From positions 310,001-374,000 of the forward strand of contig JALUTQ010000041.1 in NCBI GenBank assembly GCA_032718865.1: 64,000 nt of DNA, read 5' to 3'. Source of the stretch: Tilletia caries (lineage: Eukaryota > Basidiomycota > Exobasidiomycetes > Tilletiales > Tilletiaceae). The notes below the pieces were generated by a model, which did no database searches, was not told the DNA's origin, and saw only the letters and a list, made by a program, of their open reading frames with translations. Positions 11,029 through 22,891 of this stretch are shown piece by piece. Within the stretch, counting starts at the first letter, position 1; the number at the start of each line of letters is the position of its first letter. Position numbers and translations under genes: made by a program.

Positions 11029-12159
11029 ATGGCATCCGCAACACCAAGCGCACTCGCAGCCGCAGCGGGCGCCCCCTCCTCCGCCCCCGTCGCCAGCACA
11101 GCAGGCCTCGCCATCGTCACCCCCTTCGAGCACCGCCCCCTGCCCAAAACGCTCTGTCTCTTCGACGTCGACGGCACCCTCTCCCTCGCACGCCGCAGCG
11201 CAAAGCCAGAGATCGTCGCTGCCTTGGCCAAGCTCAGACGGAGGTGTGCTGTTGGTGTCGTCGGTGGTTCTGATCTCAAGAAGATCAAGGAACAGCTCGA
11301 GGTCGACGGCGTACCCGATTGTGAGTTCTCTCTCTCTCTCCCATACTCACCATAACACACACTCGGAGGCCCACACTGATCTAACTCTTTGTTTGATATA
11401 CACACCCAGTGACCCAGTTCGTCGACTACGTCTTCGCAGAGAACGGTCTCATCGGATACAAGCTCGGCAAGGAGCTCGAGGCCGCCTCCTTCATCAACTG
11501 GATCGGCGACGACAAGTACAAGAAGCTCGTCAAGTTCGTCCTCCGCTACATCTCCGAGCTCGACCTGCCCATCATGCGGTACGTTCTCTCACTCTCTCTC
11601 TTTTTCCCAACCAGTGTTTTTCTGTCCCGCACACTCACACCTTCCCCAATCCCATCTACACAGCGGAACCTTCGTCGAATTCAGAAATGGCATGATCAAC
11701 GTCTCCCCCATCGGCCGCAACGCCTCCAACCAGGAGCGTGACGACTTCGAGGCCTACGACGCCCAGCACAAGATCCGCAAACAGTTCGTAGACACCCTCA
11801 AAAAGGAGTTCGCAGACTACGGACTCACCTTCTCCATCGGGGGACAGATCAGCTTCGACATCTTCCCCAACGGATGGGACAAGACATACGCCCTCGGCCG
11901 CATCGAACACGAGGGCTGGCAGGAGATCCACTTCTTTGGTGACAAGACCTACGAGGTCAGTGTCTTTCTTCCCTTTTCATTTGCCATGTTCAAGTTCCTC
12001 CCATCTGACACCCCTTCCCGCTCATATGTTACTCTCGCGCAGGGCGGAAACGACTATGAAATATTCTCCGACTCTCGCACCATCGGACACACCGTCGACT
12101 CCCCAGACACCACCCTCAACTTGCTGGAGGAAATTTTCCGCCTCTCCACCCACCAGTGA
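11029..12159 (+). CDS. SEC53: Phosphomannomutase (PMM2/Sec53 family)
   Basis: Interconverts mannose-6-phosphate and mannose-1-phosphate in the cytosol, feeding GDP-mannose for glycosylation and GPI anchors. Four exons: 11029-11320, 11410-11578, 11664-11955, 12043-12159. Phases join to 289 aa. The HAD-type nucleophile motif FDVDGTLS lies near residue 45. [29 protein letters not shown] and [12 protein letters not shown] are family signatures, and the C-terminal [16 protein letters not shown] is the Mg/phosphate-binding end. There is an Ala/Pro-rich N-terminal extension of about 35 residues compared with the usual ~250-residue enzyme. All introns are GT-AG, 79-89 nt. It is convergent with the histidine kinase gene. 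No defects seen; housekeeping. Confidence 0.96.
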
Positions 12160-12666
12160 ACTGCACATTTCGTTCCCTCCCCCCCCTGCACCTCGCGGAA
12201 CAGCCTTCATATCGGAAGGCCCTCCTCCCGACCTCTCCCTGACGGCGGCGAAGCTGCCCCATATCTATTCGGACCTTGTTCTCCTTCTAATCAATACCGG
12301 ACCACGAACCATCCTTTCGCCCATAAGACTTTCCACACAAGCGCACGAAAAGGAAGCGAGGACACACATACGATTTACATTGACTCTATCCGGCAAGGCT
12401 TGTATGAGTGGAAAGATCGCAAAGGCCTGGCCACTATCATACGGTTTCTCAACCCGAGCAGGGGAAACAGGGCAAATGGAGTTCGGGCTGCAGGGTTGCG
12501 AGGAGAGAGAGCGCGAGAGAGATATAAGTAAACGAGGAGGCGGACTGACGAGGGAGGAAGGGGAGGAACGAGAGAGAGAGAGAGAAAAAATGAAATACCC
12601 ATCTCAAAAGGCCCATGACAGAGAAGAGGCCCATGACAGAGAAGAAAAAGAAGAAGAACGCGCTCC
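12160..12666. other. Convergent 3' intergenic region
   Basis: About 500 bp between the PMM stop and the histidine-kinase stop. It includes a GA-rich tract (about 12508-12590) and a duplicated GCCCATGACAGAGAAGA word at 12618-12650. It presumably holds both 3' untranslated regions. No gene seen. Confidence 0.5.
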
Positions 12667-15600
12667 TCACTGCTGCGGCTGCTCCTGCCCCTGCTGCTGC
12701 GGCTGCTCCTGCGGCTGTCCCTGGCCCTGCTGCCCCACACCCCCATCCCCCGCCCGCGCCGCCCTCCAAACCTGCTCCATCTCCACCAAATCCTTATGCA
12801 ACGCCCTAGTAGAAACCGGCTTCGTCAACCAAACGTCCATCCCACACTGCGTCAGCCCGCGAATCTTATCCTGCTCGCTGCTCAACGCAGTAATCGCCAC
12901 GATCCGCGGATGGTGTTCGGAGAAGGGAGGGTGGGACCGCATTTGCGCCGCTGCTTCGAAGCCGTCTTGTTCGGGCAGGGAGATGTCGAGTAGGACGACC
13001 GAGGGGCGGAAGGAGATGTATTTCACGACGGCTTCGACGCCGTCCTTGGCTTCTTCGTACTTGAACTTCAGCCGCCTGCACAGCGTCGTTAGCAGCTTCA
13101 GGTTGATCGGGTTGTCCTGAAGTTAAAGAGAGAGAGAGAGAGAGAGATGGTCAGCCTTTTCCACCCCTTCAATCGACACCTGGGAAAGAAAGACGCATCA
13201 ACTCACCTCAACGACCAAAACCCGAAACTCGTCATCATCCGCCTTCTTCGCCGCAGCCTGCGCCATCTGATGAACAACCTCCTCAGCAAGCCTCGTCTTG
13301 TCCTCGCTCTCCGACCGGGTCAAACCCGCCGAAGGTCGAGGTTGAGGTTCGCCCGTGTTCTCCGCTTCTTCTCCTTCCGCCACAGCCGCAGCAGCTGCCA
13401 CCGCTTCCTCCGCCGCCGCCTTCATTTCCCCTTCACTAACGTCGGATGCCTCGGTCTGAGCAGGCGCCCCGTCGTCCACCGCCGATGAAACGCCTCCTCC
13501 TTCTTCCCCACCAGCACCAGCGCTCTCCGACCTCTTCGACAACGCCTCACCGCGCCTCGCAGCCATACCCGGCCGCACAGCAGGACGCGTCGCCTTCTTC
13601 CCCACCGCCGACGATGGCGACAACGATCCTCCTCCCACAGCACCACCCCCACCGCCCGGGATCACCAACGGCCTCAGCGCGAACGGCTTCTCCTGCTGCA
13701 CCTGCAAGAACGCATGCAGCGCCCTCAACATCGAGGGCCCATACGGCATCATGAGCACATGGATCGGCCGGGCGCCCATGGGCCCCAAGTTGATCCGGTC
13801 CATCCCGCGCTCGCCCCGACTGACGACAATGACCCGCGCGTTCGGCTGGAGAAACAATAACGCCTTCTTATCCGATTGGTCCAGCCCGGAGCCTTCCCAC
13901 GATTCCTTGTTGTACGTCGCATTCAGCACGCGCTCGCTGATGACCAGCAGATCCGGCAGGCCCCCAATCTCCTCCACGGGCAGCACGCCCTTCGACCGCA
14001 GCATGCTCCGCAAGAACTCAACGCCGGCATTGATGCCGACATTCTCGCACCCGACGAACAAAACCGCATGACACGCGTACCCGCCCTGATGCATCATCAT
14101 CCGGTTCGGCCCCAACGGCGTCAGGGGCAACGAAATCGTGACCGTCGTCCCCTTCCCCAACTCCGACGCCACGTGCATGCTCCCGCCCATCTGACTGACC
14201 AGCGAGGCAGCAATGACGTTCCCCAACCCAACCCCACTGTCAAACGCCGACCCTTTCACAAAAGGCTCCATCAGCTTATTCGTGATAAACTCCTGCGACA
14301 TCCCCGGGCCCGTATCCGAAATCTCAAAGTCCACAACGACCTGCTTATTCCGGTTCGCCTCCGCCCGCTGCCGTGCCGTGATCTTGACAACGCCGCGCGA
14401 CGTGAACCGGAGCGCATTGTTCACAATCTTCCGAAGCGCTTTTTGCACCTTCGTCCGATCGCACCGGAACCGGTCCTGCAGATCCAACGTGTCCATCACG
14501 AGCTCCGGGGGCAGATCCGGTTCACGGTCCCGGATCGACGTCCGGGAGGACGAACCCTGGCGGACGGTACGTGCGCACGTGCCGTCTTCGCCTTCGCCTT
14601 CGCCAGCCTCGTCGGACGCTTCGCCACTGGTGCCATTGCTTTGCGCACCCGCACTGGCGTTCCTGTGCATATCCTGAGCAACAGCAGGAGCAGTTGCAGC
14701 AGCCTCGTCATCAGAAGGAGCGGAGAGCGACAAGCTAGCAATCCCATTCTGGAGCTGTAGATCAGCCATCCGAGCGGGCTCCACCGCCGCCGCCGCCGCG
14801 GATGACGACGAAGCAATCGCAGCACTACCACCGCCCTCATCGTCGTGGTCGCCATGGGACGAGCCCGAATCCGAATTGGACGTGGCGTTGCGAATAGTCT
14901 CGCTCTGGTTGATCGACAACTTGCGCACATACAGCTCCTCAAGCGCGACCTCCTCAATCAAGTCGCCGAGATCGATATCGTCCACCGCAGAAGCCTTGGC
15001 GTTCTTGCTCGCCTGTTTCGCGCTAGTCTGTACGCCTGCGATCTCGCCGAATGTGAGGACGTCGTCGAGCAGGCCGTTGAGTGAGCTCGAAGCTCTGTTT
15101 AGAAAGAATGAAAAACGCGAGGGTCAGCATTTTCCTATCGGGTCAAGCGCATCACAGACACCAAGGTCGTGAAAAGGGAAAAACTCACAAACGAATGCTC
15201 TCCAGCAAGTTATGGAACAACGCCGGATCCGACGTGATCAACGGATCTCCATGCTCCTCATGACTCTGAATCGCATCCACAATCCCCAAGATCCCATGCA
15301 ACGGCGTCCGAAACTCATGCTGCAACCCCCTTATCAGACTCAACTGCGCCCGATCCACCGCCCGTGCCTGCTGCGTCAGCAAACTCGAGTACAACACCGC
15401 CCCTACGCTCTCAAAGAAGAGCAGCTCAGACTCTTCGACCGCGACTTCGTCTAGGAAGGTGGCGACGATCAGGACGACCGGGTTTCCCTTCAAGAGCGGG
15501 AAGATCGGGAGGGCGGCGTACTGCTTCGCGTTGGGGAGGTGCAGCCCGAGCGGGTTCGTAACCGCGTCGTCGGAGTCGTCGTCGTACTCGTCGTTTCCCC

Positions 15601-17807
15601 CACCACCACCACCACCGTTGCCGCCATTTGGACCACCGCCACCGTTTGGGCCCATCATGCCGTCGAAGAGGGACCCCGTCGACGAGTTCGAGTGGCCATG
15701 GGAACGGCTCGGACCGACCCTCGGCCGACCGGGCGCTACGAGCGGGGAACCGAGCTGCTGCCCTCCCAACATGGCCAACGAGCTATCCCCTCCCATATCC
15801 GGCAACCCGCTCGTCCGAGCCTGCTCCGCTCCACCCTCCCCCTCCCCCTCCCCCTCAGCCTCACCGACGTCCCCAGCGCCACCCACGTCCGAATCAGCGT
15901 CCGCGTCCGCGTCCTCGTCCCACTGCCGCTGCCGATACAGCTGCGGCCGGATCGGGTTCCGATCGCGGATCCAACGCGTCAGCCAGGCCGAGAGAGCCTT
16001 CTTCTGCATGATGCCGTGCAGTTGGGGCGCGAGTTCGGGCGCGCCGTAGTGGCATACGACCTTGGGTGTCTCCGTGTCGCACATCTGTGCGCAGATCTGC
16101 TGGCGCTGGGGTCTTGATTGCTGTTGCTGTTGATGCTGTTGTGGTTGTGGCGGTTGTGGTTGGTGTTGTTGTTTAGACGTATACGGACTGTCTGTTGTGC
16201 TGGCGGCAGTGACTGAAGTGCGAGACGAGCTGGAGGGCAGTTGCTGATGGGAGTGCCAGAAGGAGTTGAAGCCGGCGGAACTGGCCATGGACGTCGACGT
16301 CGGTGCACCCGAGTTGAGTTGGAGATTCGACATCCCACCGGGCGTAGTAGCAGCAGTAGGTGGCATCCTGCCACCACCTCCTCCTCCTCCTCCTCTTTCG
16401 CCGCCACCACCGCCCTCAGCGTGACCTCCCTCATTCGACGAATCCGACTCCGTCGTGCGTGCGGAAGATGAGTGGAAGGAGAGCGACGGCGACGGCGTAG
16501 GCAGCCAAGGCGTAAGCGGGTACGCAGTCCCCGACGCCGATCTGCGCTCCTGCAACGTCGACACTTTGAAAGTGGACAGATCGACAGCGGTGACACTGTC
16601 CGCATGGAGCGCCTCGCGCAGATGCTTGCAGGCCTGTTCGACTCTGCGGGGACAGATACGGAGATGGCCATCGCGGGCATTGGCAGCACTAACAGCCGCC
16701 GCCAACCCCGCTGTGCTCTTATCCTCCTGCTCGCCGCGGTCCTCGTCCAACGTGCGGGTCAGGGAGGAGATGGCGCGCTGCATCTCGGACACTTTGACCG
16801 CGCGAGACTGGAGGTAGTCGTTTTCGAGGGCGTCGCCGCACATGCCTGCGATGCTGGCCAGAAGCTCTGAATTGGTCTCGGTCCAGTCGTGGCGGGGCTC
16901 GCGGCCAAGGATGCAGAGCCTGCCTACCATGACGGTCTTGGATGCCTTTGTGGACGTCTTCATGCAGATGGGTCCGGTCGGGTTTACGCGAATGGGGGGG
17001 GGCGGAGGCGTAGAAGAGGAGTCCCTCGCCGTCGACGCTGTTGGGGAACCCGCCTGGGTTGGTACAGGGCAGGCCGGAGAAGGCCCACTCTTTCTTGATG
17101 TTAGGCATGACGAGTACCTTATCGGCAAGAAGCATGGCGTGGCCACATATAGTCTGGCTGATGGGTACGCTGAAGGAGTCAGGCTGGCCGCCCGAGCCTG
17201 TGAAGACGAACATCTCGGACGGCGTTTTGACGTTGGACATGAAGACGGCAGCGAAGTCTGCGTGGAAGACGGCCTGTGCGAGGGCGGAGTAGCGCTGGAG
17301 GGTGGGTCGCTCGTCTGCGGTGGTGAGGCAGAAGCGGCGGAGTGCCTGGCAGCGCTCGCGTCGCGGGAGGGAGTCGCCCGGCGGAGGCTGGAAGTAGCCA
17401 TGGGAGAGGAGGAGGTCGAGAGAAGCCTGTGCGGCTGGCTGGCGGCGGGACTCTTTGATGGCGGAGTGTGGCGATGTGTTGGCAGTCGTTGCGAAGCGGC
17501 CGCGATGCGGGTGCAGGGTGGGCGTGGTGGCATTCCAGCCTGCGGCAGAGTACGCGTTGATCCATGCAGCCCAGGAGGCCGAGGTGAAAGCGTCTGGCCG
17601 TGGTGGGCCTCCGAAGACGGTGATGCCTGCTGCTGCCTTCTCGAGCACGGTTGTGGGCACCGAGTTGCGATGCCCGGCCGGTCCTGATCCTGATGGACGC
17701 CGAGCTGGCGGTGGAGCTGCAGCCGCGTCTGTGGTCCCGGTCCCGGTCCCGGTCCCGGTCGCGGTCGCGGCCTGGAAGTAGCCCGGCGCTGTTTCGGTGG
17801 CGGCCAT
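12667..17807 (-). CDS. Hybrid histidine kinase (GAF, HisKA, HATPase, degenerate and true receiver); frameshifted
   Basis: Cytosolic phosphorelay sensor. Exons 17807-15189, 15094-13207, 13116-12667; about 1650 aa if the frame were continuous. Order: low-complexity N-terminus; GAF-like region about 175-350 (AVFHADFAAVFMS, TICGHAMLLADKVLVM); H-box QHEFRTPLHGILG near residue 830; a long Ser/Ala-rich insert; N-box KIVNNALRF near 1094; G-boxes DTGPGMS and GVGLG; a receiver-like fold without clear acidic pocket; then a true receiver (VLVVEDNPINLK, LLDISLP with the acceptor Asp, ITALSSE, TKP) and a Gln-rich tail. A nine-base C run (coding strand, 16994-17002) puts residues before and after it in different frames. 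Copy C has five bases there and stays open, so this is a real +4 mutation or an assembly error. Introns are 94 and 90 nt. Confidence 0.85.
17732..17770. repeat. GGTCCC/GGTCGC minisatellite in the HK coding region
   Basis: Six-base units that encode a Thr-Gly repeat near residue 15 of the kinase on the minus strand. The same array is present in copy C. Confidence 0.8.
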
Positions 17808-17842
17808 CGCGGGACTGCGTGCTGTGTGCTATCGAGGACAGT

Positions 17843-17876
17843 GTCGCGGTCGCGGTCGCGGTCGCGGTCGCGGTCG
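17843..17876. repeat. (GTCGCG)n minisatellite upstream of the HK start
   Basis: About five to six hexamer units just upstream of the kinase ATG (minus strand). It is likely 5' untranslated, followed by a (CT)n tract at about 17917-17936. Confidence 0.8.
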
Positions 17877-18495
17877 AGGACGAGGACAGTGAGTGGGAAG
17901 TATTGATTCTTGCCTTCTCTCTCTCTCTCTCTCTCTGTCACGATCATCTCACCGAGACTTGACTTGACTCACACTACTCAAACACTCACTCGATTCTCGA
18001 AGCTCACAAATGGCACGCTAAGCGGAGTTCCACCTCCATCGGCAAGGCACACTTCCGATCGAATGTCTCACTTCGTCCCGCCTTGCTTCTTATTTCTTTC
18101 TCCCGGCCGCAACAGTCCGTACGCAGTCCGCAGTCAGTGCCGTGCCTGGCCGACCAACAACGACCAACGCGACGGCCGAGGCACAGATGAAATTGATGGA
18201 AGCAGGGCCAACTTTCATTACACTTTCTCATCCGAAGTGGGAGTACACAACGTGCGTGACTGCCGGCGTGAGTGTGGGAATCAATCAATGTGGGATCGTT
18301 CCTTATATCCTTCAAGCGCTGGCTGAACGCTGAACACTCTCGCCGTCGCTGTCTGTCCGTCTGCGCGTTTCGGAGGAGGCCTTTCTGTGCAGAGTCCAGC
18401 TCCGGACGACCTTTGCTAACCCTTTCTCTTCTTCTGCTCACTGGACTTCTCTCTCTTACCCGCTCGCCAGGAGAAACAGCACGGGCCTTTGCCCT

Positions 18496-20068
18496 TTGGG
18501 GAGGAATTACATTCACCCCTTCGACTTCTCTCTCTCTCTCTTCCGCATAGAAATAGATAGAGGCAGAGAGCATCGGCGGCAGGGTCCATCCGCAGAGGCT
18601 CACGCAGAACCGGAGGCAGCCGCCAACCCCGACTACTTCGACTTTTCTCAGTTTGTGCTCAGCACAGACGATCAGACTTAGACGCAGGCAGCCCCTGCTT
18701 GCGATCAGCTCCACCAGCCATTCCGACTGTCAGATCTGGATGCCGTCCCATCGTCATCCATAACACCAAACGGCCTTCTGCAGAGGAGGGTGGGTACGAA
18801 GCTGCCACCAGCACAGCTACAAACCGGATCCATCCTCTTCGACTTCTCCTCCCTCTCCCACTCAGACCTCGAATCTCTCCTCTTTCCCACGCGGGACATG
18901 GCCAACACGACTACGAGCACAATCCCAACAACGTCCACGTCCGCGCCGTCCTCAACTACCACATCGCCAGTCCCGGCTCAGCCCTTCCAGCTCGAAACAA
19001 CATCCGGCCACGTCCCTTCCCCCCCCCCCCCCACATCAGCACTACCTTCCAGCCAGCTTCTACCACCGACTCCGCCACCGATCCATCCCGCTCCGCCAAA
19101 CGACGACAATCCATCGGCGCATCCGGAGACAGCGGACGAAAGTTTCGCAGAGTACAAACAACTCGCCCACATCGCTCAAGGCGCCGTGCCCCTCCGCCCG
19201 AGCAGGAGGTACCAAAACACCCACACCCATTCCATCGGCACTCCGGTCCTTCCTGCGTGCACAAGCTGAGGCCAATCGTAGCACCACTGTCGAATCGGGT
19301 GGGCCTGGATCGAACTCGAATTCAAATGACTCGTCCGGGAATACGACCTCGATGTCGGCACGCAGCTTCTTCACCGAATTTGGCGCGCGCGGGCACAGGA
19401 GCGACGGCAGCTATGGGACAACCACCACCATCCGCTCCGACACTGGCAGTGCCGCTGGTAGTGGCCCGGGTCTGCGAGGGAGTGGTGGGCTCATCTTCGG
19501 TAAGGCCGGCGCGTCGGGGACGATGGGACCTCCTCCTGACGCAGAGGCGCACGGGGGATGTGGATATGGATGCGGACGCGGACGCGAGTGCGGGGTGGAG
19601 AACATCTCGCCTGCCAGCTAGGTCTTTCTCGGCTTGCTCGACGGACAAATGACGGTCCCCACGGAACTTTTGGCCAGATTGCAGTGTGCGTACCGGGGCG
19701 ATGCGGATCGGCAGGTGTGCCATCGGATCTTCGTTTGATATGGCTGCGAAGCGGCTCGGCACGGATGGCTTGGTGATTGAGCGGGAGATGGTGGATCGTG
19801 TCTCGTCCAAGGTGAGTTCTTGTTTGCACTGTTCTTGTTTGAAACGAGGACCTGACCCATGTCTCTTTGTCCACTGCAATACATAGGTGTTCTATTCAAT
19901 CAGTCGTTGCCGCAGAGCGGCGTCGTCCCTCAGGCGAGGCGGGCGACTCCTTCATTCGTTCAGCTTATTTACAAACTGCACCTTGTCACAGCGTACAACT
20001 TGCGGGAAGATGGGCAGATAAAGGAGCAGGACATGTATGACTTTTGGAGAATTGGTGAAAGGAAGTAG
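18496..20068 (+). pseudogene. Gene U, copy A: uncharacterised Ser/Pro-rich protein, broken
   Basis: Family not recognised. A coding-like N-terminal segment (PDYFDFSQFVLSTDDQ) runs into a TAG at 18679-18681. Open coding resumes downstream (FDFSSLSHSDLESLLFPT), passes a 14-C run at 19019-19032 and then changes frame. A Ser/Gly-rich middle (MSARSFFTEFG) is unique to this copy. The C-terminal exon (about 19915-20068) follows an intron with donor at 19812 and ends DFWRIGERK. Frames are therefore interrupted at several points, mostly homopolymers. It is transcribed divergently from the histidine kinase with about 700 bp between. There is no ATG at the nominal start, so the true first exon is unknown. 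Confidence 0.45.
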
Positions 20069-20143
20069 GTACATCCAGCTGCGAGCATTTGTCAAAGGGC
20101 CAGAGTTGGATGGGTCTTGGATATCAACCCTTCATCACGGGAC

Positions 20144-20684
20144 CTAGGAGCGGCCCAAACGAAGATCCTCGCCCCAAGACTTCATCGAATTGCGGATAGT
20201 GTCGATGTTTGCCTGCACGCCGCCTGCTTGTTTGGTAAGTCGATCGATGGCGACTTGCTTGCGTTCTTCGGTTGTGCCTTCGAAGAATTTCATGTTGTTT
20301 GTCGCCTCATGGTATCGTTCGAGGGCTTTGTTCTGGTCCTCTGTTTGTGAAATTTGGGCAGCAGACCGTTACAGTGAGCAAGTGTAACGGCGATCATATT
20401 CAGGCTGAGTCTCTTGACAGCTTACTGAGCAGTTCTTGGAGATCCTCCAGGCTCAATTTCTCGAGGTTTGGAAGCGTTCTCTCTACACAAAATGCCATGT
20501 CAGTACGGCCTACTGGTGCGTGGATCAGAATCAAGGTACTCACTGAGGAAGCTCTCCGCGGTATGCTGCTCGAGATCCGCAGAAGCTGGCGCAGGGGCGC
20601 CCGCAACCATAGCCCAGCGCGATAGAACCGATGAGGACGGCAGGGGAGGAAGAAGGAGAGAGGGGAGAAGCGACGGATCTGCAT
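20144..20684 (-). pseudogene. Secreted 130-aa protein gene, copy A (frameshifted)
   Basis: Same three-exon gene as 42511-43056 and 59275-59813. ATG at 20684 opens a hydrophobic signal peptide. Two single-base insertions in exon 1 (an extra C in the CTCCC run and an extra G in GCTGGGC) shift the frame by two within the signal peptide, relative to the intact copies. Exons 2 and 3 remain nearly identical to the others. It probably makes no normal protein unless the insertions are sequencing errors. Confidence 0.7.
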
Positions 20685-20869
20685 CGTGTTGCTGGGTGTG
20701 GGCGAGGCCGATGTCGAAGTGTTTGAAGTGTAGACTGCGTCAAGCAGAAGTAGATTGTGAGAAGAAAGTAGAGGCACTGGTGAATGGTGCTAAAATCGAT
20801 CCTGATGGTCATCAGAGGTCGGTATATATACCCTTTCTGTATGATAGGAACGTTTGCTGGATGATAGTA

Positions 20870-21068
20870 TTGCCATCAGAAGGCGAGGGTTCGATGTGTG
20901 TGAGGGGTAAATGATTGTTCATGAACTGAGGTGAGAACGTTCAACGCCCCGAAGGCCTGACGCCCCGACTTGCCATCAGAAGATGAGGACTCAAAGTGTG
21001 AGGGGTAAATGATTGTTCATGAAATGAGACGATAACGTTCAACGTCAAGAAGCCCTGACGCTCCGACG
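20870..21068. repeat. Tandem pair of about 100-bp units (promoter side of secreted gene)
   Basis: Two adjacent units starting TTGCCATCAGAAG (20870 and 20970), each containing GGGGTAAATGATTGTTCATG and GAACGTTCAACG. Copy B also has two units; copy C has one. They lie upstream of the secreted-protein gene. Confidence 0.75.
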
Positions 21069-21421
21069 GGCAATGATATATACGCAAAAGTGTATCGGCT
21101 CAATACGCCCCGAAGCGTCAAAGATGTCCCGAACCGGACTGCGTCCAGTCTTGACGAACAGCGTCGCGAGACGATCTCTGCGTTGGAAAGGGCCAGCCAG
21201 CAGCCGTCATTGCCGTACATAGCGACATTTCATCAGTACCTTGACGTACAGTCGAGATTGGGTCATTGATACTGACAAGATATGAAATGGACTGGTCCTC
21301 TATCCGCGGAATTCCACGTCACGACGTTGACATTGATGGCCGTTCTCACTTCTCAGCTTCGTACTGCCTCGATGGTCTCGACTGCTGTTCGTGCGCTAGA
21401 GGAAGAAGACACAATCACCTC

Positions 21422-22200
21422 TCATTCGACAGGTTCTGTGTCCCTACCGACATTGCCGTTCCCAGAGACCGCATAGCTCTGTTGAGGAGACTGAGGAGGG
21501 AGTGCACATGTACACATGTACATCACGCCGCCCCGGCTTTCGTCTTTTCGGCAGGCGTCGCGCATGATCACGCCAGCCCAGTTTTGGACCTCGGTCGACA
21601 GACGGGAGTCCTTGATGATGGCCGAGCGGGAGCTGGATGTTTTGAGCGTGAACCGCTCGGCGATGGAGAATACCGTCTTGTGTTCCGTCGCCGATGGAGA
21701 ACACGACTCGGTCCGGCTCGCATACAACTTCAGCAGCTTTGCCGTCGCCGTCGCTTTGTCCTCATCCTCCTCGAACCATTTTGAGGAGTCGAAGGAGGAC
21801 GACGACGACGACGAATGAGCATGGACTCCGTTCGCAGAGGCCATCGCAGCCGATGCCACGATCGAGTACCAATCCGGCATCCGCCCATCGACGACTTCAG
21901 CACTGTGGAAGAGCTCCCGCACATGCGGGTACTTGCTCACATACGCCAGCAGCTGGAGCGACAGCAGGACCTCTTCCTCCCGATAGATGATCGACGGCAG
22001 CGGTCGAGCGGATGTCGGCGGACTGGAAACGATGGCCTCGGTGGTTGCGGCGGTTACGCCTGTGTGAACTGGCTGTTGGATTGTCGTCCCTGTGGACTGG
22101 GCCGAGATGCGGGACTGGCCCGAGAGTGTCCGCCCGATCCGAGCTTCCGCGCGGCTGGAGGAGGAAGAGGAGCATCCGCAGCAGCCGAGGTGCCACTATA
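21422..22200 (-). pseudogene. Mub1 fragment, copy A (middle of the protein, no MYND finger)
   Basis: Matches residues about 236-461 of the full Mub1 protein at 47945-50029 (SSGTSAAADA at the start; IIYREEEVLLSLQLLAYVSK; RKDESRGGV at the end). Homology stops exactly where the full gene enters its MYND zinc finger and is replaced by an unrelated tail of about 30 codons (MYMCTCALPPQ...). The reading frame is interrupted by small indels, for example the expanded (GAC)n run near 21800. It has no start of its own and is unlikely to encode a working protein. Confidence 0.75.
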
Positions 22201-22891
22201 GAAGGTGTAGGAGAGCAGCGAGGCGACGGATACCGGTAAACAAAGGACGGGGAAGCGGAGAAGAGTGGGAGCGTTGCTTTGTTTGTCCAGACCCAAGACT
22301 TGGACAGCGCAAGAAGCGATCAATACACGAACAGACCAACTCAGATGCGAAGATCTTCGTGAGCGTCGAAGCTGTCCGGACTCCGGACAAGTATTCTCCT
22401 CTTCCTCCAAGACGTGTATCGTATCCGAAGCTGCAATGTCATCCGTTCCCTTTCGCAGATATGTTCGGGTTCACTATGGTCTGCTATGGGCAGGAAATAG
22501 CGATGATGGGATTGACATGAGAGCTTGAGAAAGCTGTCCATAGATCCACAATGAAGCGTTGCAATGTTACATGTTACAAACAGAATATAAACAAGATGTA
22601 TACCTGGAAGGCTGGAAGATCAGTGGCAGCGCTTTTTTTTTCATCTTTCTCTTGGTGTTGTAAAAATGTTGGCGGAATGATATCTGCGTACAAGGTGCTG
22701 GCACAGAAACCGTTCCATTCTCAGCTTGTCACTTGGTGCCGATGCCGAGAATCAGTGACTGCTTCCCAGGCTTGGCGAGTGGTATAGACCGCCGCGGAAT
22801 TGTCCAACCTCGTCCCCCTTTTTCTCGTTGTGATATGCGGCCTTAAGTGCACACCGAATAGCGTGTGAGAGGAGGTCCGCACAAGGATGGG
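22201..22891. other. Copy A spacer, no gene seen
   Basis: Collinear with 44575-45270 of copy B. In copy C, 57740-57865 matches the Mub1-proximal part and 57060-57480 matches further out. No supported coding frame. Confidence 0.45.

Noticed and set aside
10823..11695. 290-codon plus-strand frame over the CACT repeat and PMM
   Set aside because: Repetitive HSLT peptide from a microsatellite followed by a wrong-frame reading of PMM.
11936..13120. 394-codon plus-strand frame across the end of PMM and the kinase C-terminus
   Set aside because: It overlaps the last PMM exon in another frame and the kinase receiver antisense; composition is low complexity.
15185..17947. 920-codon open frame on the minus strand starting upstream of the kinase ATG
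   Set aside because: Its first ~320 codons are an out-of-frame shadow of the kinase N-terminus; only the part after the homopolymer is the true kinase frame.
19915..20068. Heat-shock-factor-type DNA-binding end in gene U (FVQLIYKL..DMYDFWRI)
   Set aside because: Superficial likeness to FVRQLNMYDF only; the intervening helices and spacing of that domain are absent.
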